Origin: Methanofastidiosum sp.
GTDB taxonomy: Archaea; Methanobacteriota_B; Thermococci; Methanofastidiosales; Methanofastidiosaceae
Assembly (NCBI GenBank): GCA_013178285.1
Contig: JABLXD010000019.1
Span: 1 to 36,222, forward strand
Length of the DNA stretch: 36,222 nt
Direction of reading: 5' to 3'
Part shown: positions 7,654 through 16,205 of the stretch, piece after piece
Numbering within the stretch: the stretch's first letter is position 1
Layout of the letters: each line of letters begins with the position of its first letter
Notes under the pieces: model-generated
Seen by the model: only the letters and a program-made list of their open reading frames with translations
Database searches by the model: none
Told to the model about the DNA's origin: nothing
Translations under genes and position numbers: made by a program

Positions 7654-9231
7654 TTATTCCCTCTTTTTTACACTCTCTCTTTTTATTCCTTGATTTTTTC
7701 TTTCTTTTGATATCCTTAATCTTTCTTGGCTTACGGCAATATCATTTTTCCTTGACTTGTTTGGATGTTCTTTTCTCTTGATAACCTTCCCTTTTGGTTT
7801 TTCTTTAGGCTTTTCTACAACAGGAAGCCTTTGCCTTGCCGAATTTATTATTATCCCAGTTGATAGTAAGATGCCTATGTAGAATAAAGTATTTATTGAA
7901 CTTTGAAGAATCCTTATCCTATCTTGGGTGAAAATATACTCTCTTGTGATGTAAATTAAAGAATTCATTGGGCCTTCTTTTAAAGCTGCACTTACTTTGG
8001 ATTTGATATTTACCGTTTCTTGAAATCCTTCAGAAGACTGTCCAGTGTTGACATTAAAAACAAGTACATATTCTCCTTCGCTATTAAACCGTGCCTTAAA
8101 CTTAAGATCTTTAGTTTCTCCAGGATTTAGTGTACCTTTCCAAGTACCTTCAATTATATTGGCACTTGAATTCTGTAGACTTATTGTTAGATTATTTGCA
8201 CCGGCCTTACCTATGTTTGCAATTGTAAAAGGTATTTCGAATATATCCCCTTCCTCAGATTCTAATTTTTTCGTGACAGTAAGTGTAACATTTGGATTAT
8301 AATCTACCAAAGTTACCGAAGGGTGGTGGTATATATCTAAACTGACGACATCTCCGGATATATCGTTTACTTCAAAAATATAATTTCCTATACTTTTCAA
8401 AGAGCGTTTTTTTATTATGTAATCTTGATTTTCCGCTTTTATAGTGGCCGAAAGTGTAGCAGTATCAGAAATTGTAAAATCCATACCCCCAATATTTCCA
8501 GTTTCTCCCTTTCTTAATGAAGTTTCTGATTTAGAAAGTTCCTTAATATTTGAATTCGAATACACAGTGAATTTTATCCCTGTATTTGTCTGATTTAGAA
8601 CCTTTACCATAATAGGGCCGAAAGGAATAATGTCATCAGACAATCCATACAGCGTTTCTGAGTCTTGACCATTCCTAACGTTAACTATGAGTCTAGTATC
8701 GCTTCTATTTACGGTCATTGAGTAAAGATTTTCTCCCTCTCCAAAGTATAATGAAAGCGGATCTTCATTCATTTCCCCTGCATAAATCGGGGCCATACTC
8801 CTAAGGATATCTTTTTTTGTATAGTTAATCTTAAAGTTTGCAGCCCCTTGGTCAAAATATATCGTAAATACATAAACACCTTCAAATTTGACGTCTTCAA
8901 ATTCCGTATTCATAGGAAAATCTCTAAGCTTTACGATATCTGGCACAACAACAGTCTTAATGACCTCTTTTGTGTATTTGTTTTTTTGTAGTATATTAAG
9001 TTCGATAGTATTAATACAAGAAGTAATGTATAGATCTTTATCACAAACTTCGGCTTTAACTAGTCTTACCTCATAATTATAGATATCGCCCGATATAGTG
9101 TACTCTTCCTGACTCTCTTCATACAGATGTAACATTATGGTTACTTCTTTCTTCTCATCTGCTCCAAGGACGAAATTTATCGAGCATATTAGCATCAAGC
9201 AGGTAAAAACTGACAAAAAACGCCTATTCAT
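7654..9231 (-). CDS. Secreted CARDB-like surface protein with membrane anchor and basic tail
   Basis: The protein has 525 residues. It has an N-terminal signal peptide (about 1-23, ending FVLGA) and a long extracellular beta-rich region. An Ig-like/CARDB-type domain at about 315-410 carries IPFTIANIGKAGANNLTISL and GTLNPGETKDLKFKARF, the alternating pattern of CARDB and NEW3 domains. A transmembrane segment follows near 445-465 (SINTLFYIGILLSTGIII), then a roughly 60-residue very basic cytoplasmic tail rich in Lys/Arg (EKPKEKPKGKVIKRKEHP and on to KRESVKKRE). The basic tail is unusual for these proteins and could contact nucleic acid, the membrane surface or a partner. The start is ATG 9231 without a Shine-Dalgarno motif, so probably leaderless. 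It is divergent from the 9283 gene with 51 bases between starts. Confidence 0.7.
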   Translation of the reverse strand: MNRRFLSVFTCLMLICSINFVLGADEKKEVTIMLHLYEESQEEYTISGDIYNYEVRLVKAEVCDKDLYITSCINTIELNILQKNKYTKEVIKTVVVPDIVKLRDFPMNTEFEDVKFEGVYVFTIYFDQGAANFKINYTKKDILRSMAPIYAGEMNEDPLSLYFGEGENLYSMTVNRSDTRLIVNVRNGQDSETLYGLSDDIIPFGPIMVKVLNQTNTGIKFTVYSNSNIKELSKSETSLRKGETGNIGGMDFTISDTATLSATIKAENQDYIIKKRSLKSIGNYIFEVNDISGDVVSLDIYHHPSVTLVDYNPNVTLTVTKKLESEEGDIFEIPFTIANIGKAGANNLTISLQNSSANIIEGTWKGTLNPGETKDLKFKARFNSEGEYVLVFNVNTGQSSEGFQETVNIKSKVSAALKEGPMNSLIYITREYIFTQDRIRILQSSINTLFYIGILLSTGIIINSARQRLPVVEKPKEKPKGKVIKRKEHPNKSRKNDIAVSQERLRISKERKNQGIKRESVKKRE

Positions 9232-9282
9232 TGAATTGATATATGGAGTAACGCTTAAAAGAGTTATTATATACTATCTTTC

Positions 9283-10398
9283 ATGATGAAGAAGGCATTA
9301 CCATTATTGCTTATATCCTTAATTTTGTTACCTCTATACGGGGCAGCAGATGCTGACCCAAAGGTAGAATTAACATATCCTAAGGAAATTGAGCCAGGTA
9401 AACAGATTTTAATTGATCTTAAGTTGACGAATACAACCTCTGAAATGCTTTGGGATTTGAAAGCTGTAATAGATCCTAGCGATATCCCTCCTGAGATTAA
9501 AAATTATATCAAGATAGTGGATGGGGAAAAGCAGTTTGTAGTGGGAGATGGGGACCATAGTATTAACATCCAAGAAGAAGTGTCTATAAGATTATCAATT
9601 GAGACCACCTCAAATGCAGATCCTGGAACCTATAAAATCCCTATAAGAATTAAGGGAGAAATTGGAAATTGTAGAGAGGGTTGTAAACCTTATTTATTAA
9701 TGAAAGATATAGAGTTTAAAGTAATTAAAGAATATCCTTCACTTAAAATAGAACTATCTTCATACCCCCAAGAAGTTTTGCAGGGACAAAGCATTACCAT
9801 TCCCTTTAAGGTATCTAACTATGGGGTCGGCTACGGCAACAATATAACTTTAAGTGTTCCCTCTAACAACAATTTCACCACATCGTTGGATGTATCTTCA
9901 ATTGGACTAATGAAATCTAATGAATCAAGAAACGTTAAACTAAACGTAACTGCAAAAGGTGATGCCTCTACAGGAAGTTATAAGACTGATGTCATAGTTG
10001 AGTATTTTGACCCATATGGCAATAAGAAAGCCACGACAGAGTCGATATCCTTCACAATAAAAGATTCTGCTCTCGTTAAAGAAGCCGAACAGTATTATGC
10101 CCAAGGAAACGAATACTTTGATAAGAAAAACTACTCTAAGGCCCTAGAACAGTATGAACAGGCTAAAACAGACTACCAGCAGCTTGGCTTAACTGAAAAA
10201 GTTACCGAGATTGAAGCCAGGATACAATTAGCCAAATCAGCAATTGAATCAACAAAATCAAATATCTCTCCATCAATTTACATATTGTTTGGCGTGCTAC
10301 TAAGTGCCGTTACAATGGAGCTAGGGGTATTAATTGGGACATTGACACGAAAACCAAAATCTCCCAAATCTTCGAGTATCCCAAAAAATGATTTTTAA
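9283..10398 (+). CDS. Secreted NEW3/CARDB-like protein with juxtamembrane TPR
   Basis: The protein has 371 residues. The signal peptide is about 1-22 (KKALPLLLISLILLPLYGAA). Two beta-sandwich domains of the COG1361/NEW3 kind follow, about 28-145 and 150-260, the second with ITIPFKVSNYGVGYGNNITL. A TPR-like helical hairpin at about 265-325 (YYAQGNEYFDKKNYSKALEQYEQA) precedes a C-terminal transmembrane helix (about 330-352) and a short basic tail. The TPR before the anchor suggests a protein-protein contact close to the membrane. TTATATAC about 15-20 bases before the ATG and the absence of a Shine-Dalgarno motif point to a leaderless or very short leader transcript. Function is unknown; it is probably an envelope component together with its divergent neighbour. 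It overlaps the convergent radical SAM gene by four bases at the stops. Confidence 0.7.
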   Translation: MMKKALPLLLISLILLPLYGAADADPKVELTYPKEIEPGKQILIDLKLTNTTSEMLWDLKAVIDPSDIPPEIKNYIKIVDGEKQFVVGDGDHSINIQEEVSIRLSIETTSNADPGTYKIPIRIKGEIGNCREGCKPYLLMKDIEFKVIKEYPSLKIELSSYPQEVLQGQSITIPFKVSNYGVGYGNNITLSVPSNNNFTTSLDVSSIGLMKSNESRNVKLNVTAKGDASTGSYKTDVIVEYFDPYGNKKATTESISFTIKDSALVKEAEQYYAQGNEYFDKKNYSKALEQYEQAKTDYQQLGLTEKVTEIEARIQLAKSAIESTKSNISPSIYILFGVLLSAVTMELGVLIGTLTRKPKSPKSSSIPKNDF

Positions 10399-11441
10399 AG
10401 AGGAATGTACTCTACTACTAATCTTTTATAGATTGGGTATTCTTTTACTATTGCCGCTTTTACTTTCTTTGATATTTTTTTATCTTCTGATATCTCTTCT
10501 GCTATGGCCCAGTGGGTATACACCTTATCCTCCTGAACTTCATACATCTTTTTTGAAATATTAAGTTCATTCCTTAGATAGTTTATTATTTCTTTTGTGT
10601 CCCCTGAAATTTCTCCCTTTACAATAAGGCAATCTTCAATTTCTTCGTAGTATTTCTTTGTATTTTTTGCCCTCCTTTCCCACCGCCTTCTTAATTGAAT
10701 TGCATCTTTTAAAACAGATGGGCAGAAGTGAATAGATATTGGAAGATCTTCACATTCTTCTAATAATTTCATTGATAATTCTCTGCTACCTTTTACCATG
10801 CTCGTATCACTATCAAAATCAAACCCTTTTTCTGAGAGGATGTTCCAATTTGTTTCAGTATATTCAAATTCATTTAGATTAATAAAAGAAAATTTTGAAG
10901 AAGCTGCCGATTCAATTATTGTGAGCATTCTTTTGTAATCTCCTGGGATAGACGGGATTTCAATACCAAAATTGAAATTCATTTTAAGAATATTTTTTAG
11001 ACCCTCTATTTCTTTTTCATTTTGCACATGGAATCTAACTTCATCAACATATCCTTCTAATATTTCTAGTTTATTGGCAGTTTTATCAGTGCTTCCTGTA
11101 TATAGGTGGATATGGTGTTTATTATTTTCTTCTTTGATTAATTTCGCATATTCAAGGCATCTATTTATTTTTAGAAGTGGGTCCCCTCCAGTAAAACTAA
11201 TCCCCTTTGAGCTACATGCCTTTATCTCTTCTAGGACATCTGTATTTTTTTCTACCCTTCTTTCGTTAATGTATGAAACATCTTTGTCTTTTTTTTCATT
11301 TGAGACAGGGCAATAATAACAGTTTACGTGACAAACTCCAGTAACAAAAAGAACTGATTTTTTACCTTTTATGCATAATTTGCAGCCTTTTGGTAGCTTT
11401 CCGGTGAAACTGGAGCCCGCATCTGTTACTTTTATTGACAT
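10395..11441 (-). CDS. Radical SAM protein, COG2108-like (PFL-activase-related)
   Basis: This 348-residue radical SAM enzyme has the [4Fe-4S] motif CHVNCYYC (CX3CX2C) near residues 37-44, a preceding CKLC pair near 20-23 and a SAM-binding GG motif (SFTGGDPLL). It resembles the archaeal family COG2108, described as related to pyruvate formate-lyase activating enzyme; the substrate of that family is not established. The C-terminal ~100 residues (ERRAKNTKKYYEEIEDCLIV onward) form an extra domain beyond the radical SAM barrel. No obvious partner enzyme sits next to it. The start at ATG 11441 has no Shine-Dalgarno motif, so a leaderless transcript is likely. Confidence 0.75.
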   Translation of the reverse strand: MSIKVTDAGSSFTGKLPKGCKLCIKGKKSVLFVTGVCHVNCYYCPVSNEKKDKDVSYINERRVEKNTDVLEEIKACSSKGISFTGGDPLLKINRCLEYAKLIKEENNKHHIHLYTGSTDKTANKLEILEGYVDEVRFHVQNEKEIEGLKNILKMNFNFGIEIPSIPGDYKRMLTIIESAASSKFSFINLNEFEYTETNWNILSEKGFDFDSDTSMVKGSRELSMKLLEECEDLPISIHFCPSVLKDAIQLRRRWERRAKNTKKYYEEIEDCLIVKGEISGDTKEIINYLRNELNISKKMYEVQEDKVYTHWAIAEEISEDKKISKKVKAAIVKEYPIYKRLVVEYIPL

Positions 11442-11526
11442 CTGAAATGATTTATTAATTGGCCTTTAAAAGATATCTTCAAAACTTATTTAAACTGAAA
11501 CAAAAAAAATTGATAAAGGTGCGACA

Positions 11527-12642
11527 ATGGACTTCGTTAAAGTCACAACTGAGCTCAAAAAAGAGGTAGAAGATGAAATCAAAAAATTCTTTGAAGCTGA
11601 AATCCAATCAATAGAAAACGACGTTCTACGTGATTTCTATAAAGATATAAGGCATCATACACTACTTGGGGGGAAAAGACTTAGACCAATAATGTGCATT
11701 ATGGCTTATTGTGGATACGCAGATTACAATCCAAGTATTTTGAGAGCTTCAATAGCATTTGAGTTGCTTCATTCTTCTTCACTTATACTCGACGATGCTA
11801 TGGATGAGGATGTTATAAGGCACGGAGAAAAAACTTTCAATGCTATATACGCAGATAAATTTTTGAAGTCCACAAGGTTTAACTTGGAGCCATATTATGA
11901 CGGCGGGAACTGGATCAAAAAAGATGGATTTTTCCAATTACTTAACATACAAAGAGCGATATCAAGGTATTCTTATGGGCTCTCAGTTTTAGGGTCTAAT
12001 ATACTTTATGCCTTAAGCGGCAAAGCGATAAGGTCAAGCGGATTCTACGATAAAACAGTAACCAAAGCAATGATAATGCAGAGAGAAATGTATAAAATAT
12101 TAAACGAAGGTCAGCTATTGGATATACTAATGGAACAAAAAGGCGGAAATGAAGACAAGTATTTTGAAATGATAGATCACAAAACTGGTATACTCTTCAA
12201 ATATCCTTTAAGAATTGGATTACTCTTTACAGAAAAAGCAGATATATTCTCGCTGGATAATTATTCTACAAATCTTTCAAGAGCATTTCAGGTTCATGAT
12301 GATATACTGGGTGTTTTCGGTGATGAAGGTACAACCGGAAAACCCGTTGACAGTGATATACGCGAAGGAAAGAATACCTTACTAGTCATCAAAACACTTG
12401 AATTGGCCAATGAAAATCAACTGAAAAAAGTTAAGGCAATTTTGGGAAACAGGAATGCATCTTCTGAAGACATTGCCGAAATAAAAGAGATAATGAAAAG
12501 CTGTGGAGCTTTAGACTATTGCATCGAAAAAGAATCTCAATTTATTAAAAAAGCTAAAGAGTCAATTGATCCAAATATGAAAGAAAGTTCAAGGGAGTTC
12601 TTAACTCAACTTTGTGACTTTATAATAAAAAGAAAGTATTAG
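11527..12642 (+). CDS. Polyprenyl (geranylgeranyl-type) diphosphate synthase
   Basis: This 371-residue trans-isoprenyl diphosphate synthase condenses IPP with allylic diphosphates to make archaeal lipid chains. Visible motifs are GGKRLRP near 51-57 (IPP binding), the first Asp-rich motif DDAMDED, and the second Asp-rich region HDDILGVFGDEGTTGKPVDSDIREGKNTLL. Serine five residues before the first DD is compatible with a long chain such as C20, but chain length cannot be fixed from sequence. About 25-30 residues appear inserted after the first motif (around KSTRFNLEPYYDGGNWIKKD), and the usual GD following it is replaced (LGSNILYALS), so the protein is longer than the common 320-340. The start is supported by GGTGCgacaATG. 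Stop is TAG. Confidence 0.85.
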   Translation: MDFVKVTTELKKEVEDEIKKFFEAEIQSIENDVLRDFYKDIRHHTLLGGKRLRPIMCIMAYCGYADYNPSILRASIAFELLHSSSLILDDAMDEDVIRHGEKTFNAIYADKFLKSTRFNLEPYYDGGNWIKKDGFFQLLNIQRAISRYSYGLSVLGSNILYALSGKAIRSSGFYDKTVTKAMIMQREMYKILNEGQLLDILMEQKGGNEDKYFEMIDHKTGILFKYPLRIGLLFTEKADIFSLDNYSTNLSRAFQVHDDILGVFGDEGTTGKPVDSDIREGKNTLLVIKTLELANENQLKKVKAILGNRNASSEDIAEIKEIMKSCGALDYCIEKESQFIKKAKESIDPNMKESSREFLTQLCDFIIKRKY

Positions 12643-12647
12643 AAAAA

Positions 12648-13154
12648 TTATTCAAATACAATATCTACATTCTCGCCCGTAATCAACAAAAGTATTTCTT
12701 TTACACTTTTTGTCGCAATAGGAAGTTTTCTCTCAAATTCTTTTCCTAATCTGAGTCTCTTGATTATTGAGCCATCCGGCATGTAAACAATGTTTATTCC
12801 ATAAACTTTTGCTGGGTATAAAAGGTCAGAAGCAACTTTCTTAACATCTTTGCTTTCTTCAATAACCCTTATTTTTTTGTTTAATTTTTTACTTAAGCCC
12901 CTTATTACATTGCCACCTTTACCAATAATACTTCCTATCTCTCCTGCTTCGATGAGAATAATTACAAGGTTGCCAACCTTAATACTCCTCTTAAACTTTA
13001 CATCTTTAAGCCCTTTATTTTCTTGAGAGAGCCTGTAAAGTTCTTTAGCTATTTCGAGGTCGTTGTCATTAAGTTCGCCATCTTTAATCTTAGCAGTACA
13101 ACCTGGGCAGAGCATTCCGGTTTTCAAACAAATCTCACAAAAAGGTAGCTCCAA
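12648..13154 (-). CDS. Zinc-ribbon/KH-domain RNA-binding protein (NusA-like)
   Basis: The protein has 168 residues. The N-terminus has paired cysteines (CEIC near 6-9, CPGC near 16-19) forming a small zinc knuckle. The rest contains a KH-type RNA-binding domain with the signature GSIIGKGGNVIRGLSKKL near 75-92 (GKGG loop) and a second KH-like half (VYMPDGSIIKRLRL). It belongs to the conserved archaeal Zn/KH proteins related to NusA KH domains; a role in transcription elongation or rRNA handling is plausible but unproven. The start codon is TTG at 13154, seven bases after a GGTGA; no ATG fits in frame before the cysteines. It converges on the prenyl synthase gene with a five-base gap. Confidence 0.75.
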   Translation of the reverse strand: MELPFCEICLKTGMLCPGCTAKIKDGELNDNDLEIAKELYRLSQENKGLKDVKFKRSIKVGNLVIILIEAGEIGSIIGKGGNVIRGLSKKLNKKIRVIEESKDVKKVASDLLYPAKVYGINIVYMPDGSIIKRLRLGKEFERKLPIATKSVKEILLLITGENVDIVFE

Positions 13155-13199
13155 ATCTCTTTCACCTTCTAAAATATAGCTTTATCTTCCTTTCTTAAG

Positions 13200-13213
13200 C
13201 CTTTTTAAAAAGG
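13200..13213. promoter_or_regulatory. Perfect palindrome CCTTTTTAAAAAGG in the KH/hom promoter gap
   Basis: This 14-base perfect palindrome lies in the 167-base divergent gap. It contains a TATA-like core and is placed to give a minus-strand transcript starting near 13180 for the KH gene. It could be only a symmetric TATA/BRE element. The separate CTTAAATAAAG at 13271-13281 is the better promoter candidate for the plus-strand homoserine dehydrogenase operon. Confidence 0.35.
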
Positions 13214-13321
13214 TTTCGGTATTATTTTTTTTCTATTTCAAAAAATAAAAATTATTAGATTCCCGAAAATCTTAAATAAAGGATAAAAATAGAGTATTCA
13301 CTATTTAAGAGGATGTTTATT

Positions 13322-14338
13322 ATGGAAAAAGTACGTTTAGGAGTCGTTGGTTTCGGTATAGTTGGTAAAGGAGTATGCAAAGTAATTAGAGATAGAGCAG
13401 AACAATACAAAAATAAGTATGGCGTTGATGTCAGGATTGTTTGTGTTGCCGATATGTTAAATTCTATTTATGATGAAAATGGAATTGATCTCAATAAGTT
13501 AATGGAGCATAATCAAGAAAGATCACTTATGATTAATTATCCCGATTCTTCTAAAGATAAAAAGTGGAACGGGGAAATGGCAGTAGAAAACATGGACGCC
13601 GATATTGTAGTTGAAGTCACACCAACAAATATCAAAGATGCCCAGCCAGGATTGAATCATATAATGAAAGCATTTGATAGAGGTATGCATGTAGTTACTT
13701 CAAACAAGGGGCCACTAGCACTCCACTATGGCAAGGTAATCAAAGCCAAAGAGAAAAGTGGGAAGGAATTTAGATATGAGGCAACCGTTGGAGGAACAAT
13801 GCCAGTCCTAAATCTTGCCCAGGAAGCCCTCAAGGGAAATGAAATTATGGCTGTAAAAGGAATACTAAACGGAACTACAAACTATATACTTTCCAATATG
13901 GCATTTGAAGGGAAGAAATTTGGCGATGCTTTAAAGGAAGCTCAAGAGCAAGGCTATGCGGAAGCAAATCCTGCCCAAGATATCGAGGGATGGGACGCAG
14001 CATGCAAAGCAACTATTCTCTCAAACGCTTTGATGGGAAAAACAATGACATTAAGCGATGTTAAAGTAAAGGGGATCACAGGCGTAATGATGGAAGATGT
14101 TTTAGAAGCAAAGAAGAACGGCAATATAATCAAATTATTGGTAGAAGTTACAGAGAAAGGTGCAAAAGTTGAGCCAACACCAGTGCCTCTAAACTCGCCA
14201 CTTGCAGTAACAGGTACCTTGAACGTTGCGGTATTTGAGACAGACCTTTCAAAAGATATTACTGTAATGGGCAGAGGGGCAGGACAGATAGAAACAGCCG
14301 CAGCAATAATGAGTGACGTATTCGCAATAGTAAGATAA
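13322..14338 (+). CDS. hom: Homoserine dehydrogenase
   Basis: This 338-residue NAD(P)-dependent enzyme reduces aspartate semialdehyde to homoserine for threonine and methionine synthesis. It has an N-terminal Rossmann motif GVVGFGIVGKG, the substrate domain with GILNGTTNYIL, and the diagnostic EQGYAEANPAQDIEGWDAACK containing the catalytic lysine. There is no C-terminal ACT domain, so feedback control by threonine through ACT is not expected. ATG 13313 is also in frame but lies inside the GAGGATG ribosome-binding region, so ATG 13322 is preferred. It is the first gene of an operon with a FAH-family enzyme, aspartate-semialdehyde dehydrogenase and an unknown protein. The TATA-like element is at 13271-13281. 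No aspartokinase is present in the window. Confidence 0.92.
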   Translation: MEKVRLGVVGFGIVGKGVCKVIRDRAEQYKNKYGVDVRIVCVADMLNSIYDENGIDLNKLMEHNQERSLMINYPDSSKDKKWNGEMAVENMDADIVVEVTPTNIKDAQPGLNHIMKAFDRGMHVVTSNKGPLALHYGKVIKAKEKSGKEFRYEATVGGTMPVLNLAQEALKGNEIMAVKGILNGTTNYILSNMAFEGKKFGDALKEAQEQGYAEANPAQDIEGWDAACKATILSNALMGKTMTLSDVKVKGITGVMMEDVLEAKKNGNIIKLLVEVTEKGAKVEPTPVPLNSPLAVTGTLNVAVFETDLSKDITVMGRGAGQIETAAAIMSDVFAIVR

Positions 14339-14348
14339 AGGTGAAGTA

Positions 14349-15101
14349 ATGAAGTTTTTGAGATACAGCTACAATGACAAGATAGAAAATGGAATCTTTG
14401 AGAATAACATGATAAAAAAAATTAAAGGGGATTATTTTTCAGAATTTCAGATTACTGAAACTGAAATTGACATAAATTCAGTTAAGTTACTCTCTCCAAC
14501 GATGCCCTCAAAGATTGTGGCTGTAGGTCTAAATTATGTCGATCATGCAAAAGAGCTCAAAATGGAGATACCAAAAAATCCAATCATATTTATTAAACCT
14601 GCAAGTACTGTAATCGGCCCAGAAGACCCAATAATATATCCTGAGACCTCAACTCAAGTTGATTATGAAGTTGAACTTGGTATAGTAATTGGACGAAGGG
14701 CAAAGAATGTAGAAAAAGACGAAGCCGAGGAATACATATTAGGATATACAGTATTCAATGATGTGACAGCTAGGGATTTACAGAGAAAAGACACCCAATG
14801 GACACGAGCAAAATCATATGACACATTTGCACCGATAGGCCCTATGATTGAAACAAATATAGATCCATTTGACCTTCCAATATCTCTAAAATTAAATGGA
14901 ACTACAAAACAAAATTCTTCAACGAAGAACATGATATTTAATTGTTACGATTTATTGGAATTTATTTCCGAAATAATGCCCCTTGAACCAGGTGATGTCA
15001 TTGCAACTGGCACACCACCCGGAGTTGGCCCAATGAACAGAGGGGACACAGTTGAAGCCAAAATAGAAGGAATAGGAGTGTTAAAGAATTACGTAATATA
15101 G
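14349..15101 (+). CDS. Fumarylacetoacetate hydrolase (FAH) family enzyme
   Basis: This 250-residue protein is of the FAH fold. The active-site segment VGLNYVDHAKEL is near 60-71, followed by the metal ligands in DYEVELGIVIG (two Glu) and NDVTARDLQ (Asp), then KSYDTFAPIGP and the C-terminal GDVIATGTPPGVGP loop. Family members include acylpyruvases, oxaloacetate decarboxylases or tautomerases and homoprotocatechuate isomerase/decarboxylases; residues alone do not separate them. Its place between hom and asd suggests chemistry connected to oxaloacetate or aspartate supply rather than aromatic catabolism (inference). The start is secured by GGTGAagtaATG ten bases after hom. Stop is TAG. Confidence 0.85.
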   Translation: MKFLRYSYNDKIENGIFENNMIKKIKGDYFSEFQITETEIDINSVKLLSPTMPSKIVAVGLNYVDHAKELKMEIPKNPIIFIKPASTVIGPEDPIIYPETSTQVDYEVELGIVIGRRAKNVEKDEAEEYILGYTVFNDVTARDLQRKDTQWTRAKSYDTFAPIGPMIETNIDPFDLPISLKLNGTTKQNSSTKNMIFNCYDLLEFISEIMPLEPGDVIATGTPPGVGPMNRGDTVEAKIEGIGVLKNYVI

Positions 15102-15104
15102 TAT

Positions 15105-15109
15105 GGTGA
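15105..15109 (+). promoter_or_regulatory. Ribosome binding site that fixes the asd start
   Basis: GGTGA at 15105-15109 is followed by five bases and ATG 15115. An upstream in-frame ATG at 15103 overlaps this site and would add four residues before a canonical Rossmann N-terminus, so 15115 is the likely start. Confidence 0.6.
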
Positions 15110-15114
15110 AGATT

Positions 15115-16197
15115 ATGGAAAAAATAAACGTTGGTGTCATTGGAGCTACTGGGATGGTAGGCCAAAATTACATAAGATTATTGGATAATCACCCTTGGTT
15201 TAACGTAACATATGTTGCGGCATCACCAAAAAGTGCCGGCAAAAGTTACGAAGAAGCGGTAATGGGAAAATGGCAGATGGTTACAGACCCACCTGAAAAA
15301 GTTAGAAAACTAATAGTCGGAGACGCAAATGACGTCGGGCAAGCTATCGGGAAATGTTCTTTAGTTTTTTCAGCACTAGAAATGGAAAAAGAAAAAATAA
15401 AAGAACTTGAAGCAGCTTATGCAAAAGCCGGCATACCTGTTTTTTCAAATGCATCAGCCAATAGGCACGTCGATAACGTTCCAATGCTAATCCCTGAAAT
15501 TAATAGTAATCATATTGAAGTAATTCCTCATCAGAAGAAAGCAAATGGATGGAATAAAGGATTCATAGTTGTAAAACCAAACTGCTCATTACAGAGCTAC
15601 ATGGCTCCTGTCTACGCATTAATCAAGGCAGGCTATGAAGTGAAAAGAATGATAATTACAACAATGCAAGCTGTTTCAGGCGCGGGATATCCTGGTGTCC
15701 CGTCACTTGATATGATCGATAATATAGTTCCATTCATATCGGGCGAGGAAGAAAAATCAGAGGTAGAGCCACAGAAGATTATGGGAAAGATTGTAGGGGA
15801 GAAGATTGTAAACGATACAAGCATCGAGATATCTGCTCACTGCAATAGAGTACCCGCCATCGATGGCCACACAGCATGTGTAAGCCTTGAATTTGGCGCA
15901 AAAAAACCTTCAATTGAAGAGATCAAAAAGATTTGGATAGAATTCCGCTCCGAACCACAAGAGTTAAACTTACCATTTGCACCAAAACAGCCAATTATAT
16001 ACAGAGAAGAGCCAAACAGGCCTCAACCAAGAAAAGACAGAGATTCTGATAAAGGGATGGCAGTAACAGTTGGAAGACTTAGAGAATGTAAGGTATTTGA
16101 TATAAGATTTGTCTGCCTTTCTCATAATACAGTTAGGGGAGCTGCAGGCGGAGGAATTTTAAACGCTGAGCTTCTTAAAGCTAAAGGCTATCTTTGA
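15115..16197 (+). CDS. asd: Aspartate-semialdehyde dehydrogenase (archaeal type)
   Basis: This enzyme of about 360 residues reduces aspartyl phosphate to aspartate semialdehyde, the branch point to lysine, threonine and methionine. It has an N-terminal NADP-binding motif [13 protein letters not shown], a catalytic cysteine in [14 protein letters not shown] near 155, and the active-site histidine in [14 protein letters not shown]. This is the archaeal/yeast-like subfamily, which also contains malonyl-CoA reductases of Sulfolobales. Because the operon partner is homoserine dehydrogenase, the ASADH role is strongly favoured. It ends TGA 16195-16197, and the following gene's ribosome-binding GAGGA overlaps that stop, indicating translational coupling. 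Confidence 0.93.
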   Translation: MEKINVGVIGATGMVGQNYIRLLDNHPWFNVTYVAASPKSAGKSYEEAVMGKWQMVTDPPEKVRKLIVGDANDVGQAIGKCSLVFSALEMEKEKIKELEAAYAKAGIPVFSNASANRHVDNVPMLIPEINSNHIEVIPHQKKANGWNKGFIVVKPNCSLQSYMAPVYALIKAGYEVKRMIITTMQAVSGAGYPGVPSLDMIDNIVPFISGEEEKSEVEPQKIMGKIVGEKIVNDTSIEISAHCNRVPAIDGHTACVSLEFGAKKPSIEEIKKIWIEFRSEPQELNLPFAPKQPIIYREEPNRPQPRKDRDSDKGMAVTVGRLRECKVFDIRFVCLSHNTVRGAAGGGILNAELLKAKGYL

Positions 16198-16205
16198 GGA
16201 TAATC

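Noticed and set aside
13256-13275. Weak inverted repeat AGATT-N6-AATCT before hom
   Set aside because: Five-base arms are expected by chance in this AT-rich sequence and it merges with the TATA region.
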